Below are positions 33,388 through 44,508 of a stretch of DNA of 64,000 nt, in pieces. The notes under the pieces are model-generated. The model did not search any database. It was given only the letters and a program-made list of their open reading frames with translations, and was not told the origin of the DNA. The stretch comes from Cheiracanthium punctorium (Eukaryota; Arthropoda; Arachnida; Araneae; Cheiracanthiidae). Location: the NCBI GenBank assembly GCA_038373885.1, contig JAWZYV010019913.1, positions 484,001 through 548,000 on the forward strand, given 5' to 3'. How positions within the stretch are numbered: the stretch's first letter is position 1; each line of letters opens with the position of its first letter. A program made the position numbers and the translations under genes.

Positions 33388-34185
33388 TTACAAGGAAGAG
33401 GCCTCTATTTCTTCTTGGTACCTAGTAGACAAGTAGTCCGCCGAATCGGCAAGTTCGTGTAAAATTGTGTGGAGTCCGAGTAAGTGATGACGGAAAGCGG
33501 ATGCTAGGTGGTTCCCAGGCGGTGCCGCGGACTGTTCGTCCACACTGTCCCGATCGGTCACGACACTTTCGATATCACTGTCAGTCTCCTGATCGGATGG
33601 GAAACCTGTGCTGCCCAGACTGTCATCAGACGGCTGGCGGACGTGCTTCATCACCCTGGTATTGCTGGGAGAAGATCTGCCACTGCTGGATAGAGATGGT
33701 GCTGGGGGAGCTACCGTAGGACCCCATAACAATTCGTTTTTAACATCTTTAAGCATTATGAAAAACGTATATACATCGGTATTGCTAAGGTTGGCGGGCA
33801 GGCATCGGGAAAATTTGTTATTCTCGTTGCTCACATCCATATCTTGCAGGCGGGAAGGCACAAGGACTGTAGAATCCATATTGTTCACAGCTTTCACAAA
33901 TCTGTCCATAGCACTGAGGACCGACTGCTGAGAACACGTAAAGCCATCATCCCCACGGCTTGGCCGGCTGGTTCGACGTGCAGGTCTATTTAGATTCATT
34001 TCGTATCTTCCAGAGTCGTACAACATAGCGGGCACTGTTTCTGCTGCTTCTGAGGGACCGCTGCTCAAAGTCATACACGCGGTTTGAGAATTAATTCCAC
34101 TCTGACCAGTGTCGGATACTCTTCTTGATTTTTGTTGAGGTGGCCTCACCAATCCAGCGTAAGACAATCGCCTTGGGCGTTCCAT
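33388..34185 (-). CDS. MID1IP1/Spot14 (THRSP) family protein, 265 aa
   Basis: Single-exon gene. Family blocks appear in the expected order: SQQSVLSAMDRFVKAVNNMD (about 85-104) with STVLVPSRLQD, then VYTFFIMLKDVKNELLWG (138-155), then a C-terminal helix AFRHHLLGLHTILHEL and YLSTRYQEEI (230-260). Vertebrate relatives are about 146-183 aa; this one has a basic, serine-rich N-terminal extension of about 80 residues and a low-complexity Ser/Pro/Asp linker at 156-225. In vertebrates MID1IP1 (MIG12) binds acetyl-CoA carboxylase and promotes its polymerisation, raising fatty-acid synthesis in the cytosol; THRSP modulates that activity. A similar role here is inference. The start is supported by an in-frame TAA eight codons upstream (34209-34207) and a G at -3 and +4. 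No signal peptide or membrane segment. Function in arthropods is little known. Confidence 0.92.
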   Translation of the reverse strand: MERPRRLSYAGLVRPPQQKSRRVSDTGQSGINSQTACMTLSSGPSEAAETVPAMLYDSGRYEMNLNRPARRTSRPSRGDDGFTCSQQSVLSAMDRFVKAVNNMDSTVLVPSRLQDMDVSNENNKFSRCLPANLSNTDVYTFFIMLKDVKNELLWGPTVAPPAPSLSSSGRSSPSNTRVMKHVRQPSDDSLGSTGFPSDQETDSDIESVVTDRDSVDEQSAAPPGNHLASAFRHHLLGLHTILHELADSADYLSTRYQEEIEASSL

Positions 34186-34209
34186 GACGTGAATCTTGGC
34201 TCGTTTTTA

Positions 34210-34625
34210 AAACGTGTAGATCGCCTACGGCAATGCTAGCCCTTTTTCCTCAGCAAGCGGTAAAGGAAGTACGTCACGATCATGTCATATACTCTCCAAA
34301 CCGCGTCACTTTGGCGATGAAATTAACAGCCTGTTACCGCAATCCATTCATTTAAATTGTCATAAAACAATTTTCTTCATTATATTTCCTTCAAAATCAA
34401 TAATCAAATCAGAAACAAGGAAAAAAGATTTGATTATATTTGGCGAAAAATGAACTGCTACCCATGGGAGGATTGGGTTGTTCCATATCCGCTACATTGC
34501 ATCGTTCCACGATCAGGTGAGGAAGCAGCTTTCTCATTGGTCGAAATCGGCGGTGGGACCACTCCCTCGAGCGCCGCCGGGCACGTGCTTGCTGAGTGGT
34601 CGCTCTCCTCCTGGCGCGGAAAATG
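34210..34625 (-). promoter_or_regulatory. Upstream regulatory region of the MID1IP1-like gene
   Basis: A GC-rich island in AT-rich surroundings. On the minus strand, going towards the gene: TTTTCCGCGCC (E2F-like, about 34622-34612), CACGTG E-box (34587-34582), CCAAT (34540-34536), a TATA-like GAGTATATGAC near 34293 and a CRE-like GTGACGTA near 34275. In mammals lipogenic genes of this family respond to SREBP, ChREBP and USF through E-box-type sites; whether that holds here is inference. The start of transcription is not known. Confidence 0.45.
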
Positions 34626-35328
34626 TTTGATGAGAGAGAGAGCAGTGATTTCAATTTTACGCATTTCTGGAGTGTACGAACTTCGTGATTTTAGGTTTCA
34701 CAATCAAAACAAATGCGGCTCGCTCGTTTCTCCCAGGTTTAGGCATAACTTTCTCGTTAAGTAAAATTATTTCGCTTCGTTTTGAAACATTAAAAATTTA
34801 TGTGTTTTCAATACAAATCTTAATTTTATTTAACTTGTGCAGAATTTTAATTTTTTTTTGTATCTTTTTAAAGTGAATTCGGTAATTTAAAGATTCTATT
34901 CGTTTCTTATAAAATTATCAATCAGTATTAATTTACGTATTCAAATTTATCCTCTTTAAAATTTATTATCTTATTTCTCTTTTACAGAAAATTATTTTAC
35001 ACTTCATGCACGCATTAAACTAACTCCGGTTTTATGTAGTTATTTTTTCTAAAATAACTGTTAATTAACAGGTGAAAAAATAAACTGTATCTTAAAAACT
35101 ATTTACATCGCATTTTATTTTCAAGCCATGTAGAAAGGAATAAAATTTAACAAAAAAAAAAAAAAAAAAACTGAAAAAAAAATTGAATTAAATCTTTTCG
35201 TGGGTATGTTTCAAACAAGTTTCAACACTAGTAACCGATTTATGGAGCAATAATTCGCTATATGGAGTGCTTATTAAAAATTAGATTTATTTTCTATATT
35301 TATGAATATTTATTTAATCTGTGGCATA
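34626..35328. other. Gene-free AT-rich DNA
   Basis: No supported gene or repeat termini. Includes an A19 tract near 35152-35170. Confidence 0.5.
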
Positions 35329-35336
35329 ATCTCACT

Positions 35337-35509
35337 CAGGCGCGTAGCCAGGAAAATTTTTCGGGGGGGGGGGGATATGCGCCTGGAAAATATTTCGGGG
35401 GGGGGGGGATATGAACTTATATGTGCATAAATGGACGGAATTTCATCACTAATCCAAAAATTTCGGGGGGGGGATATATCCCGATATCCCCCCCCTGGCT
35501 ACGCCCCTG
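35337..35509. mobile_element. hAT-type MITE with perfect TSD
   Basis: Ends CAGGCGCGTAGCCAGG and, inverted, CAGGGGCGTAGCCAGG (15 of 16). ATCTCACT occurs at 35329-35336 and at 35510-35517. Inside, the block TTTCGGGGGGGGG-ATAT is repeated three times with G tracts of 12, 12 and 9. Confidence 0.92.
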
Positions 35510-35517
35510 ATCTCACT

Positions 35518-37154
35518 GACAGTTTTATTATTTTATTAAAATTTTCTCAAAATATTGATTAAAGATGTTAGATTTAAAATTTTGTCTAGTCTATAGTTAA
35601 AAAATAAAGTAAATTAAAATTATAATTCTCGCAAAAATTAAAAAAAATAGTACAAATGAATGTTCCATATACTATATAATAAATTAAATATCTATGAAGC
35701 AATCTTTAAATTACTACAATATAGGCTGCAAAAATTGGCTGCCACTTATTTATTTACTTTTAATATTTAATAAAAACATCTCTGTTACAGATGTTACAAT
35801 TAAAAGAAAAATACTGTCTGTACTTTTCTTTAACTGCAAAACCTCAAATTTGAAGTTTTATGAAAATTGCTGGTGAATTAATGAATGCTAGTTTCTTAGA
35901 TATATAAAGCGATTGGCAATTTTAAAAATTCATTTTTCAAACTAACTTTTCATTAGTTTCTTTGGAACTTGGAGCTTTTCTTGATATTAGTGTAACCATT
36001 CGCGACCACAATTCCGCCTATATGCATATTAAGACTGTATTTGAAATGCTAGATCAAATTTTTGATAATAAGATGTTTAGTAATTTTACAAAAACAATTA
36101 AATAAAATTTTTGAGATTCAGAATCGGATCAAAACAATTGTAAGCTCAGAGTGAATAAAACATATACGTATATGCCTTGCTCCATAATCCTACCCCACCT
36201 CCCAGGGGGATGGGGGAGAAAAATTATAATTTGCATTCTCTAAAAAGATATAAATATAATTTTGCTTCTACAAAAATGTTTTATAGAGCAGACTGAAATA
36301 AACGAGTATTGCTTCTAGCATTTAAACACAAGTCACATGTTCAAAAACAAGACAAAAAGTATTACTTATTACTATTATTTTTTTTTTTTTTTTTTTTACT
36401 AGTCTATTTTTTAACAATTGCCAAGTTATATTAATTGCGAGGAATTGATGGCTCGGCAAAAGAGAAAAATCTTCTTTTAAATAACCTACTTTGTTAAATA
36501 TTTCAAACATATTTGATAAATGATATAAAATATTAATTTAAAATTTATATTCCTGTTCGTTATTTAAAAACAAAAGCTATTTTCCACCTTCTGTTGAGAT
36601 GTATATTTTTGTAAATATACTAACAAATAATTTGGAAAAACAAGATAGAAATGTTAAGTTATATTTGATTACTTTTTCAAATAATTGTTTGATACTCTTT
36701 TTCATTTTCCCCCCTCTTCTTATTTATTATTATTATTTTTTAATTTTAAAATGAATTCTGTGAGTTGTTTTTCATATTTAGGAGTAGCTTGGAATAATTC
36801 ATAGAATTACTTTAAATCAGAATTGTTTACATTATTTATAGTAATTTACAGAATATTTGAGTTTGAGGGGGCAAAAAGTGATAATTTTAACGAAAAATAT
36901 AAAATTAGGAAGCTATAGCAAATGAAATGCATTTACTTTTATGTGCTCTTGGATAATAATATCGTTGTAACTTTACATGTAAGTGTAATATGTTTTTTGT
37001 TGACGTTTTTTGTATCTGGAAACAAGAGGTCTGCCATTCTGAAACTCGGAAGTTTCGTCAAGAGTCTGAACGGTAAACCTTCTACAAAACACACTTGGCG
37101 AAGGTTTGGAGAAAAACTAAAGGCTTCAAGCATACCGGGTGGGCGATACTAAAG
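35518..37154. other. Gene-free AT-rich DNA
   Basis: Apart from homopolymer tracts (T18 near 36380-36397) no repeats, genes or RNA motifs are recognised. Confidence 0.5.
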
Positions 37155-37645
37155 CTGTTCCAGTATTTTAGTGCGTATTTAAAATCAGAAAGTGTTTCAG
37201 ATTTTCTAACTTCATTTTTTCCTTTCCGTTTTTTGATGACGGCCAATATATCCAAAAGCTCTTCAGAATTAATAAAGGACGAAAATAATTCGTACTTTTT
37301 TGTAGGTTTTTATCACTAAACCATCTTATTTTTGTAACCAGAGGCGGCCCGACACGATAAGCAAGGTAAGCATCGCATCGGGGCGCCGGCTTCGAAGGGG
37401 CGTCATTTCGAGCTCAAAAACTAAGTACAGCACAAAAGAGGGCGTCTTTTTTACGTTAGTAGGGGGGGCACCACTTACCCTAGGGCCGCCCCTGTTTGTA
37501 ACCATCTTAATTTTAAATTCCATTCAGAATCTGAGAGATTTCAGTGCCAAGAAAGCCGGTGAGAAACAGGATTCTCTCCGAACAAGGTTTATTAAGATGG
37601 CGAGCCAACTGGTCGTGGGAGGCGTCTAATATATATATATTTCAA
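37155..37645 (+). repeat. Dispersed repeat copy 2, host of a hAT-type MITE
   Basis: Homologous to 1640-2215 in opposite orientation: TTTAGTGCGTATTTAAAATC, GTTTTTGATGACGGCCAATAT, then after the MITE ATCTGAGAGATTTCAGTGCC and GGATTCTCTCCGAACAA. The copies differ by several small indels. Confidence 0.8.
37339..37494. mobile_element. hAT-type MITE in dispersed repeat (copy 2), perfect TSD
   Basis: Ends CAGAGGCGGCCC and, inverted, CAGGGGCGGCCC. TTTGTAAC at 37331-37338 and 37495-37502. Orthologous in position to the MITE at 1865-2004. Confidence 0.9.
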
Positions 37646-38062
37646 GAAAATCAGGTTTATGTTTTATTTTCTCTTACATTTATTCTCTTGTACTACAATC
37701 GCTTAGTGTTCAAATAAATGTCCCTTCTAATATATCTGGTTTCGCCACCAATTCGTCAATCTCTTAGAAATTTCAGGAATTATATATCATTTTGAAAGAC
37801 ACCCACCCCCCACTCTCCCGAACATTCTATATTATTTTATAGAAAATCTGATTGGCACCCGAGCATTTATTTTTTATTTTTTCAGCACTTGTATTATGTA
37901 GTTCTGTCGCATTTTCAGTTCTTGCTGTGTATGTAGGGATGAAAAATGAAGGAATGGATTCGATAGAATAGGATAGTTTAATTTGTCAAAATAAATCTCC
38001 AGTTTTATACCAGTATTATGTTTTCATATGGGTATACGAATTATTCAAACGACTATACAGGA

Positions 38063-39154
38063 CAGGGGTAGAAATTAGAATATTTAGTCACTGGTCCAAA
38101 GAACCAGTCAAGCAAATGTCTTCCCTGGTCCGTATACATGATTTTCAAAACTTTCCAATACAAAAGAAATTACATGGACAATATACAGTCAACACCGGTT
38201 GTAATGAACCTCTGAGAATCGGCAAATTTTGCTCATTATATACGAAATTAACTAAAACCGATGTTTCCCCATGTTGAACAATAAAAATCAATACAAAATT
38301 AAAAAATTTATTTTATACAACTACCGAATGTTTATTAAGTAAATCAAGCATAATGGATCACATTTATGATTACAGAAATATTTATTAAGTAGATAAAATA
38401 CAATTAATCCCATTTATCGAAATAAAGTTCATTCCATTCAATTGGAAAAAGGTGCTGTTGCTCTCAGCCTGTGATGCATGTCCAGGGTCAAGAGCGAAAT
38501 TTCCGCTTTTAGTTTACTTTCAAAAGTGCCCTGCTTTTGTTAGTGAATGCTTTTAAAGAATAGAATGCATTACAGCAATAAAAAAAATTATGACCCCCTT
38601 CCCGCCCGCCCCTTGTTTAGCATTAGTATGCTAGCCTAAACACTGGCAATTCACCTGTATTTCGCAATATATATATTTGATATCGCTTTCTGTCTACTCG
38701 AACACAAGAGATACTCTTCGTAGGATTCGAACAACATCACCTTTACCGTCCAGAATTTTTTAAGTTCACTATAACCGAAGTCAGGGTTCTCTAAAACCGA
38801 AAAATGCTATGAACATTTCTAATATATGTGAATAGAGACTAATGAAATGCGTTCACTATAGCCCAAAGCTCGCTATATCCATATTCACTATATCCGGAGT
38901 TGGCTGTATCTTGATTTCCATTAAGAACCGAATTAGAAAATGTAAATACCTATTATGAAAATATTAAATAGATCTAATTACATGACATGTATTGGTACAA
39001 TTGGGTGACATGTATTGTGGGAGTAAATGAGGAATGTTTGCAAGAGAAAAGAAATAAAATATACGTCACTGGTCCGACAAACTTTGTATTCTAGTGATCA
39101 GTTATACATTTTTGTGGTATCAGACTAGCGGACCACCGTTAATTTTGAGCCCTT
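38063..39154. mobile_element. Possible hAT-like element with GGTCC-rich ends
   Basis: Left CAGGGGTAGAAATTAGAA with ACTGGTCC nearby. Right, inverted, AAGGGCTCAAAATTAAC with GGTGGTCCG. Internal ACTGGTCC repeats occur at both sides (38091, 39067). No target duplication is recognisable. A pogo-like MITE sits inside. Confidence 0.4.
38186..38906. mobile_element. Tigger/pogo-type MITE
   Basis: Ends CAGTCAACACCGG and, inverted, CAGCCAACTCCGG, TA on both outer sides. Both arms carry repeated TATAGTGAA-like motifs (for example TTCACTATA at 38764 and 38856, ATTCACTATATCC at 38883). No transposase frame. Confidence 0.75.
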
Positions 39155-39229
39155 CAGGGTGTCAAGACTCTTAACACGCTTTAATTCTTAGCCTATTTAT
39201 TTATTTATTTGCCAGGAGAGGATAGCTCA

Positions 39230-39496
39230 CGTCACTGAATGTGTCAGTTAGAGCTAAACATACGTCCTTCCCGGAATTTCCAGTCACAATTTGGAACCTC
39301 ATCAAAAGGTGGGGGGCTTCTGAATATTGGCACCCCTCAGAAAGTGCTAGCGACCGCCGAGAGGACTTTCGGAACCACGGATTTAACGTGCACGTACACC
39401 GCATATACACGGTGGTCTTTAGTGGTACGCCGGTATCGAACCCACAACCTTCCGGTTACGAGTCCAACGCCTTAACCACTGGGCTAACACTGCCCC
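39230..39496 (-). mobile_element. tRNA-derived SINE (minus strand)
   Basis: Minus strand: TTAGCCCAGTGGTTAAGG (A box), GGACTCGTAACC loop region, GTGGGTTCGATACCGG (B box), all at tRNA spacing. The body has GTGCACGTTAAATCCG and AAAGTCCTCTC, as in the SINEs at 16731 and 61080. The best-preserved tRNA-like head in the window. Confidence 0.8.
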
Positions 39497-39507
39497 TTAG
39501 CCTATTA

Positions 39508-39657
39508 CCGTATTAGCCCGAATATAACGCGGCTCTGAAAGTTTTGATCAAGATAGGTCGAATATCCCTATATTTAGGCCTCGAATTTAGCGCGAGTTAG
39601 GTTTTTAACGGGAAATGATCAGTCAAAAAGTAGCGCGTTATATTTGGGCCAATATAG
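39508..39657. mobile_element. TA-flanked MITE with CCCGAATATAACGCG ends
   Basis: Left CCGTATTAGCCCGAATATAA and inverted right CTATATTGGCCCAAATATAA, both followed by CGCG. TA on both sides. 150 bp with no coding content. Confidence 0.8.
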
Positions 39658-39660
39658 TAC

Positions 39661-41296
39661 GTGATAAGCGGTCAATGCGAATTGAAAAAAATATTCACAA
39701 TAAGGTAGGAAAAATGACTGCTTTAATAAAACATCCCTCCCTTTAATATTTTTTGTAAAAGTGAGTTTTCAAATTTGTATACGACCCCGCAGGAAAAAAT
39801 TCCCGATTAGTAAAACGTGCCTCCATACACTAATGACGAGATTTACAAAATCTGAGAATTATATCCTAAAAAGTGCCGGAGATATAAAGATGAATTTATG
39901 TTGACTTAAACCAACTTTCTATGGCTCTCGAATGGAGAAAATGACGCCTGAGGATCGCTCTTCAGGGGTGGTTCAGAAATTACGAAAGAAAATAATTTGC
40001 ATTAAAATTGATGTATAGCTCCTGACCGTATTTGTTAAAAGATATCTCTGAGACGTTTTATGTTGAAAGGCTGAAATTTTGCACATCACCTCATTAATGT
40101 ATGGGGCACATTTTACTAACTGGGAATTTTTTGTATGTGGATATTATACAAATTTTAAAAGCACCACTTTTCGAAAATGACCGAGTTCCTTGCTGAATTA
40201 TGCACTGCACGCTTTATCTCCTATTATCCCAGCTGCCGTCGAAGAGCTTAACATTGCAATTACGAGCGAACCCTTTCGAATTTTGTTGAAGGACGTTTGC
40301 ATTCATATGGATAAATCCCATGAGTTATGCAGCCATACTCTTGGTTTCTGCTTTATTTCTTTAATTTATCATCAAATATTTTTGAGCGGAACACCTTTAC
40401 TTCCCTCTAGAAAAATTACACTATTCCTTTCCCTTTTTTCCCCCCACCATTCTGTAGATTCCAGTTTAAAAAAAAAGTATTTTATGGAACAAAGAAGACA
40501 AATCGACATACTCATGGTTTATGATATACTTTCCTACGTAAAGAAACAAGTGGCGCCGACTACGTGGGTCCTCGGGGTTCAATCATCCACAGAAAAAAAA
40601 AAAAAAAAAAAAAAAAACCACTTAGATGTAGAGTACCCACAAAATTTTAAGACAGTTTTAGTTAGTAGAAAAAGAAAATCTATTAGAATTTCGGGAAAAA
40701 AATCCGACAGTTTTTTTTCCAGAAGGACCTTTTATGAGATTTCTGCAACAAGTTTAGAATTTTTGAATGATTCTTATTTTTGAGCAATGAACATTTAGTC
40801 GTCTTTGCTACAAAATAATGCTATCGGTAAAGTTCGAATAAACATTTTAAGGGAAAATAGATATGTTTTGGAGTAAAAATAAGATTTAATAAAATGTTTT
40901 TTAAAACATGCTTTATCACCTGCTCTTTGCCTGTTTTTCTCACACCTTCCTCCTGCAAACGCGTTGTGCCCCCAAGGGGGCCGCGCCCCACCGGTTGGGA
41001 ACCGCTTCTCAGTGAAAGGTCCATTATCCCTCCCCCCCCCTTTTTTTTTCTTTTCACAGCCCTGTAGATTTCAATTCCAAAGAAGTATTTTATGGAAGAA
41101 GGAAGACAAATGCGGCACACTCATGGATTATGATGCACTTTCCAACGTAAATGAACAATAGGAAAACAAATAAAGCGTACACATAGATTTTGATATACCT
41201 TAATTTGAACATTTTTCCAATTTACACCGTCCACTTATCTTTAATGATGAAGAATTAAAGCGTATTACTATCTTTTTGGGACATCTTGTGTAGAAT
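39661..41296. mobile_element. Foldback element (copy A) split by a 1-kb insert
   Basis: The left arm (39661-39930) and the start of the right arm (40030-40185) are inverted copies. The right arm then stops at 40185 and resumes near 41197 (CCTTAATTTGAACATTTTTCC) to end TTTTTGGGACATCTTGTG at 41293. The intervening 1 kb is the start of the 2.67-kb tandem unit. Confidence 0.7.
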
Positions 41297-42859
41297 AAAA
41301 ATATTGCAAGAAACATACGTTACTATGACCAAAGACAATTTTTACAGACATTTTGCTTTATAGAAAGGAAAATAATAATCATAATAGTTAGTAATAATAA
41401 ATCAGTAAGAGGCGCTGTTTGTTTGAAGGTACAGTATTAGGGAACTAAATTCTATTTTGATGGATTTATTTTATCCAATAATATACTGTTTGATACCAAA
41501 AGATAGTTTGACTTACATTAGATTATTATTATTATTGAAGTGGGAGAAATTGAGTTTCAAGATCATTTTCCCTCCGATTGATTACTGCCGATTAGCATGA
41601 ATACATACATGCTCATCGCAATGCTGGCCAGTGGCGTGCAAAAGTAAACTGAGGCCCCCTTATATATATATTTGTTTATTCTTCATACAGTGCATGCGTG
41701 CGTATGCTATTTAGTGGACAAGCCATTCAAAGACCCAAGCTGGGAAGCAACAAATGGGCAACACGGAGGACTGGCTGCCGCTGCGTCTTTGTCAGGGTGA
41801 GATTGGACGGGTAAAAAAAAAAAAAAAAAAAAAAAAAGAGACACTAACTTTTTTTTTCAATCATTACTCTTAAGTATTGAACTAGTGTTGTTTTTTTTGT
41901 TTATTAGTGTATGTACCGTTGCTAACTTTTTTGCCCGTGTTAACAAGCTATAAATGCTAAACGCACAGAGACATGGGCGCCGGCAGAATATTTCCCAGGG
42001 GGGGCAAAGACTACTGCAGGGGGGGCAAGACTACTCCGGGGGGGGCAAAGACTACTTCAACTTATGGTTACCATGTTGGAAAGAGCAAAAAAGCAAGGGA
42101 AATCACTGCATTCAAAAATCCCTTTCCCTATGCTGCCGGCGCCCATGCACAGAGACGCATCCAGAAAAATTTGGAGAGGGTTCGAAAGGTGGGAAAAGTG
42201 GAATTCTTCACAGTAATACTTCATCATTGTCATTTTGTTAACAAAAACCGAAATTTCGGGAAGGGGCGGGGGTCGGACCTCTAGGATCCCCTTCCCCCTA
42301 AATACGTCTTTGTGCATACGCTATTTGCAACGGAAAGGATTCTTACATACACTTAAATAACATTTAATAATTTTACTTTGTTTTAGGTGGATAACGTCTG
42401 TAAAACGCGCTTTAAATAATGACTGCCGTGCCGGTAGACCGTAATGTACTGAAATTCTGTAAGCTCCTGTAGAAAAATTATTTACATTGAATAGGCTACA
42501 CGATATAAAGTACTTAGCAATAATTTACATAAATCTCCCTCTGATACCTGTCTGCGGCACCTGATGCATATCTACAGCAGTCGCAGCACGGACGGACAGA
42601 CAGACAAACTGGAATCATAAATACATTTTTCAACTTCGCGTAAGGAGAAATTTTTTTTAAAAAAAGCACAGAGAATTTTTTATGTCATTTTTATCCTTCA
42701 GCGGATAAGGGTTTTGCTGATTACCACGGCAACGAACAGATGCTGGAACCTGTTACAGACCCAACTAAAAGAGAGAGCGAGATGGGAGTGAAAATAGCAT
42801 GTTTGAGAGCACGATGTAAGCTCATGTTTTTTGTTTGCAAACACACTACACTGCCTTTG
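40186..42859. repeat. 2.67-kb tandem unit, copy 1
   Basis: 2674 bp, nearly identical to copy 2; differences are mostly homopolymer lengths and MITE G tracts. It contains the 1-kb segment S (40186-41196), the tail of foldback copy A, a MITE (41972-42147), an A-run near 41814 and a tail like 60060-60120 (GCACGGACGGACAGACAGAC). The 197-codon frame at its start is broken by A-run length changes in the other copies, so it is not a gene. Confidence 0.95.
41972..42147. mobile_element. CATGGGCGCCGGCA-family MITE, perfect TSD
   Basis: Ends CATGGGCGCCGGCA, perfectly inverted. CACAGAGA at 41964-41971 and 42148-42155. Inside, GGGGGGCAAAGACTACT is repeated three times near the left end. Confidence 0.93.
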
Positions 42860-44473
42860 TTCCTTGCTGAATTATGCACTGCACGCTTTATCTCCTATTA
42901 TCCCAGCTGCCGTCGAAGAGCTTAACATTGCAATTACGAGCGAACCCTTTCGAATTTTGTTGAAGGACGTTTGCATTCATATGGATAAATCCCATGAGTT
43001 ATGCAGCCATACTCTTGGTTTCTGCTTTATTTCTTTAATTTATCATCAAATATTTTTGAGCGGAACACCTTTACTTCCCTCTAGAAAAATTACACTATTC
43101 CTTTCCCTTTTTTCCCCCCACCATCCTGTAGATTCCAGTTTAAAAAAAAGTATTTTATGGAACAAAGAAGACAAATCGACATACTCATGGTTTATGATAT
43201 ACTTTCCTACGTAAAGAAACAAGTGGCGCCGACTACGTGGGTCCTCGGGGTTCAATCATCCACAGAAAAAAAAAAAAAAAAAACCACTTAGATGTAGAGT
43301 ACCCACAAAATTTTAAGACAGTTTTAGTTAGTAGAAAAAGAAAATCTATTAGAATTTCGGGAAAAAAATCCGACAGTTTTTTTCCGGAAGGACCTTTTAT
43401 GAGATTTCTGCAACAAGTTTAGAATTTTTGAATGATTCTTATTTTTGAGCAATGAACATTTAGTCGTCTTTGCTACAAAATAATGCTATCGGTAAAGTTC
43501 GAATAAACATTTTAAGGGAAAATAGATATGTTTTGGAGTAAAAATAAGATTTAATAAAATGTTTTTTAAAACATGCTTTATCACCTGCTCTTTGCCTGTT
43601 TTTCTCACACCTTCCTCCTGCAAACGCGTTGTGCCCCCAAGGGGGCCGCGCCCCACCGGTTGGGAACCGCTTCTCAGTGAAAGGTCCATTATCCCTCCCC
43701 CCCCCTTTTTTTTTCTTTTCACAGCCCTGTAGATTTCAATTCCAAAGAAGTATTTTATGGAAGAAGGAAGACAAATGCGGCACACTCATGGATTATGATG
43801 CACTTTCCAACGTAAATGAACAATAGGAAAACAAATAAAGCGTACACATAGATTTTGATATACCTTAATTTGAACATTTTTCCAATTTACACCGTCCACT
43901 TATCTTTAATGATGAAGAATTAAAGCGTATTACTATCTTTTTGGGACATCTTGTGTAGAATAAAAATATTGCAAGAAACATACGTTACTATGACCAAAGA
44001 CAATTTTTACAGACATTTTGCTTTATAGAAAGGAAAATAATAATCATAATAGTTAGTAATAATAAATCAGTAAGAGGCGCTGTTTGTTTGAAGGTACAGT
44101 ATTAGGGAACTAAATTCTATTTTGATGGATTTATTTTATCCAATAATATACTGTTTGATACCAAAAGATAGTTTGACTTACATTAGATTATTATTATTAT
44201 TGAAGTGGGAGAAATTGAGTTTCAAGATCATTTTCCCTCCGATTGATTACTGCCGATTAGCATGAATACATACATGCTCATCGCAATGCTGGCCAGTGGC
44301 GTGCAAAAGTAAACTGAGGCCCCCTTATATATATATTTGTTTATTCTTCATACAGTGCATGCGTGCGTATGCTATTTAGTGGACAAGCCATTCAAAGACC
44401 CAAGCTGGGAAGCAACAAATGGGCAACACGGAGGACTGGCTGCCGCTGCGTCTTTGTCAGGGTGAGATTGGAC

Positions 44474-44508
<35 letters not shown>

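Noticed and set aside
34450..34764. 104-codon plus-strand frame as a divergent partner gene
   Set aside because: It overlaps the regulatory block, has no domain and no counterpart feature such as a conserved start or splice pattern.
39430..39496. Possible genuine tRNA gene
   Set aside because: A and B boxes are good, but the sequence continues into a repeated body shared with other SINEs and the acceptor stem does not close cleanly.
40190..40783. 197-codon frame at the start of the first tandem unit
   Set aside because: The frame breaks in the other two nearly identical copies through A-run length changes and contains a poly-Lys run; no domain.
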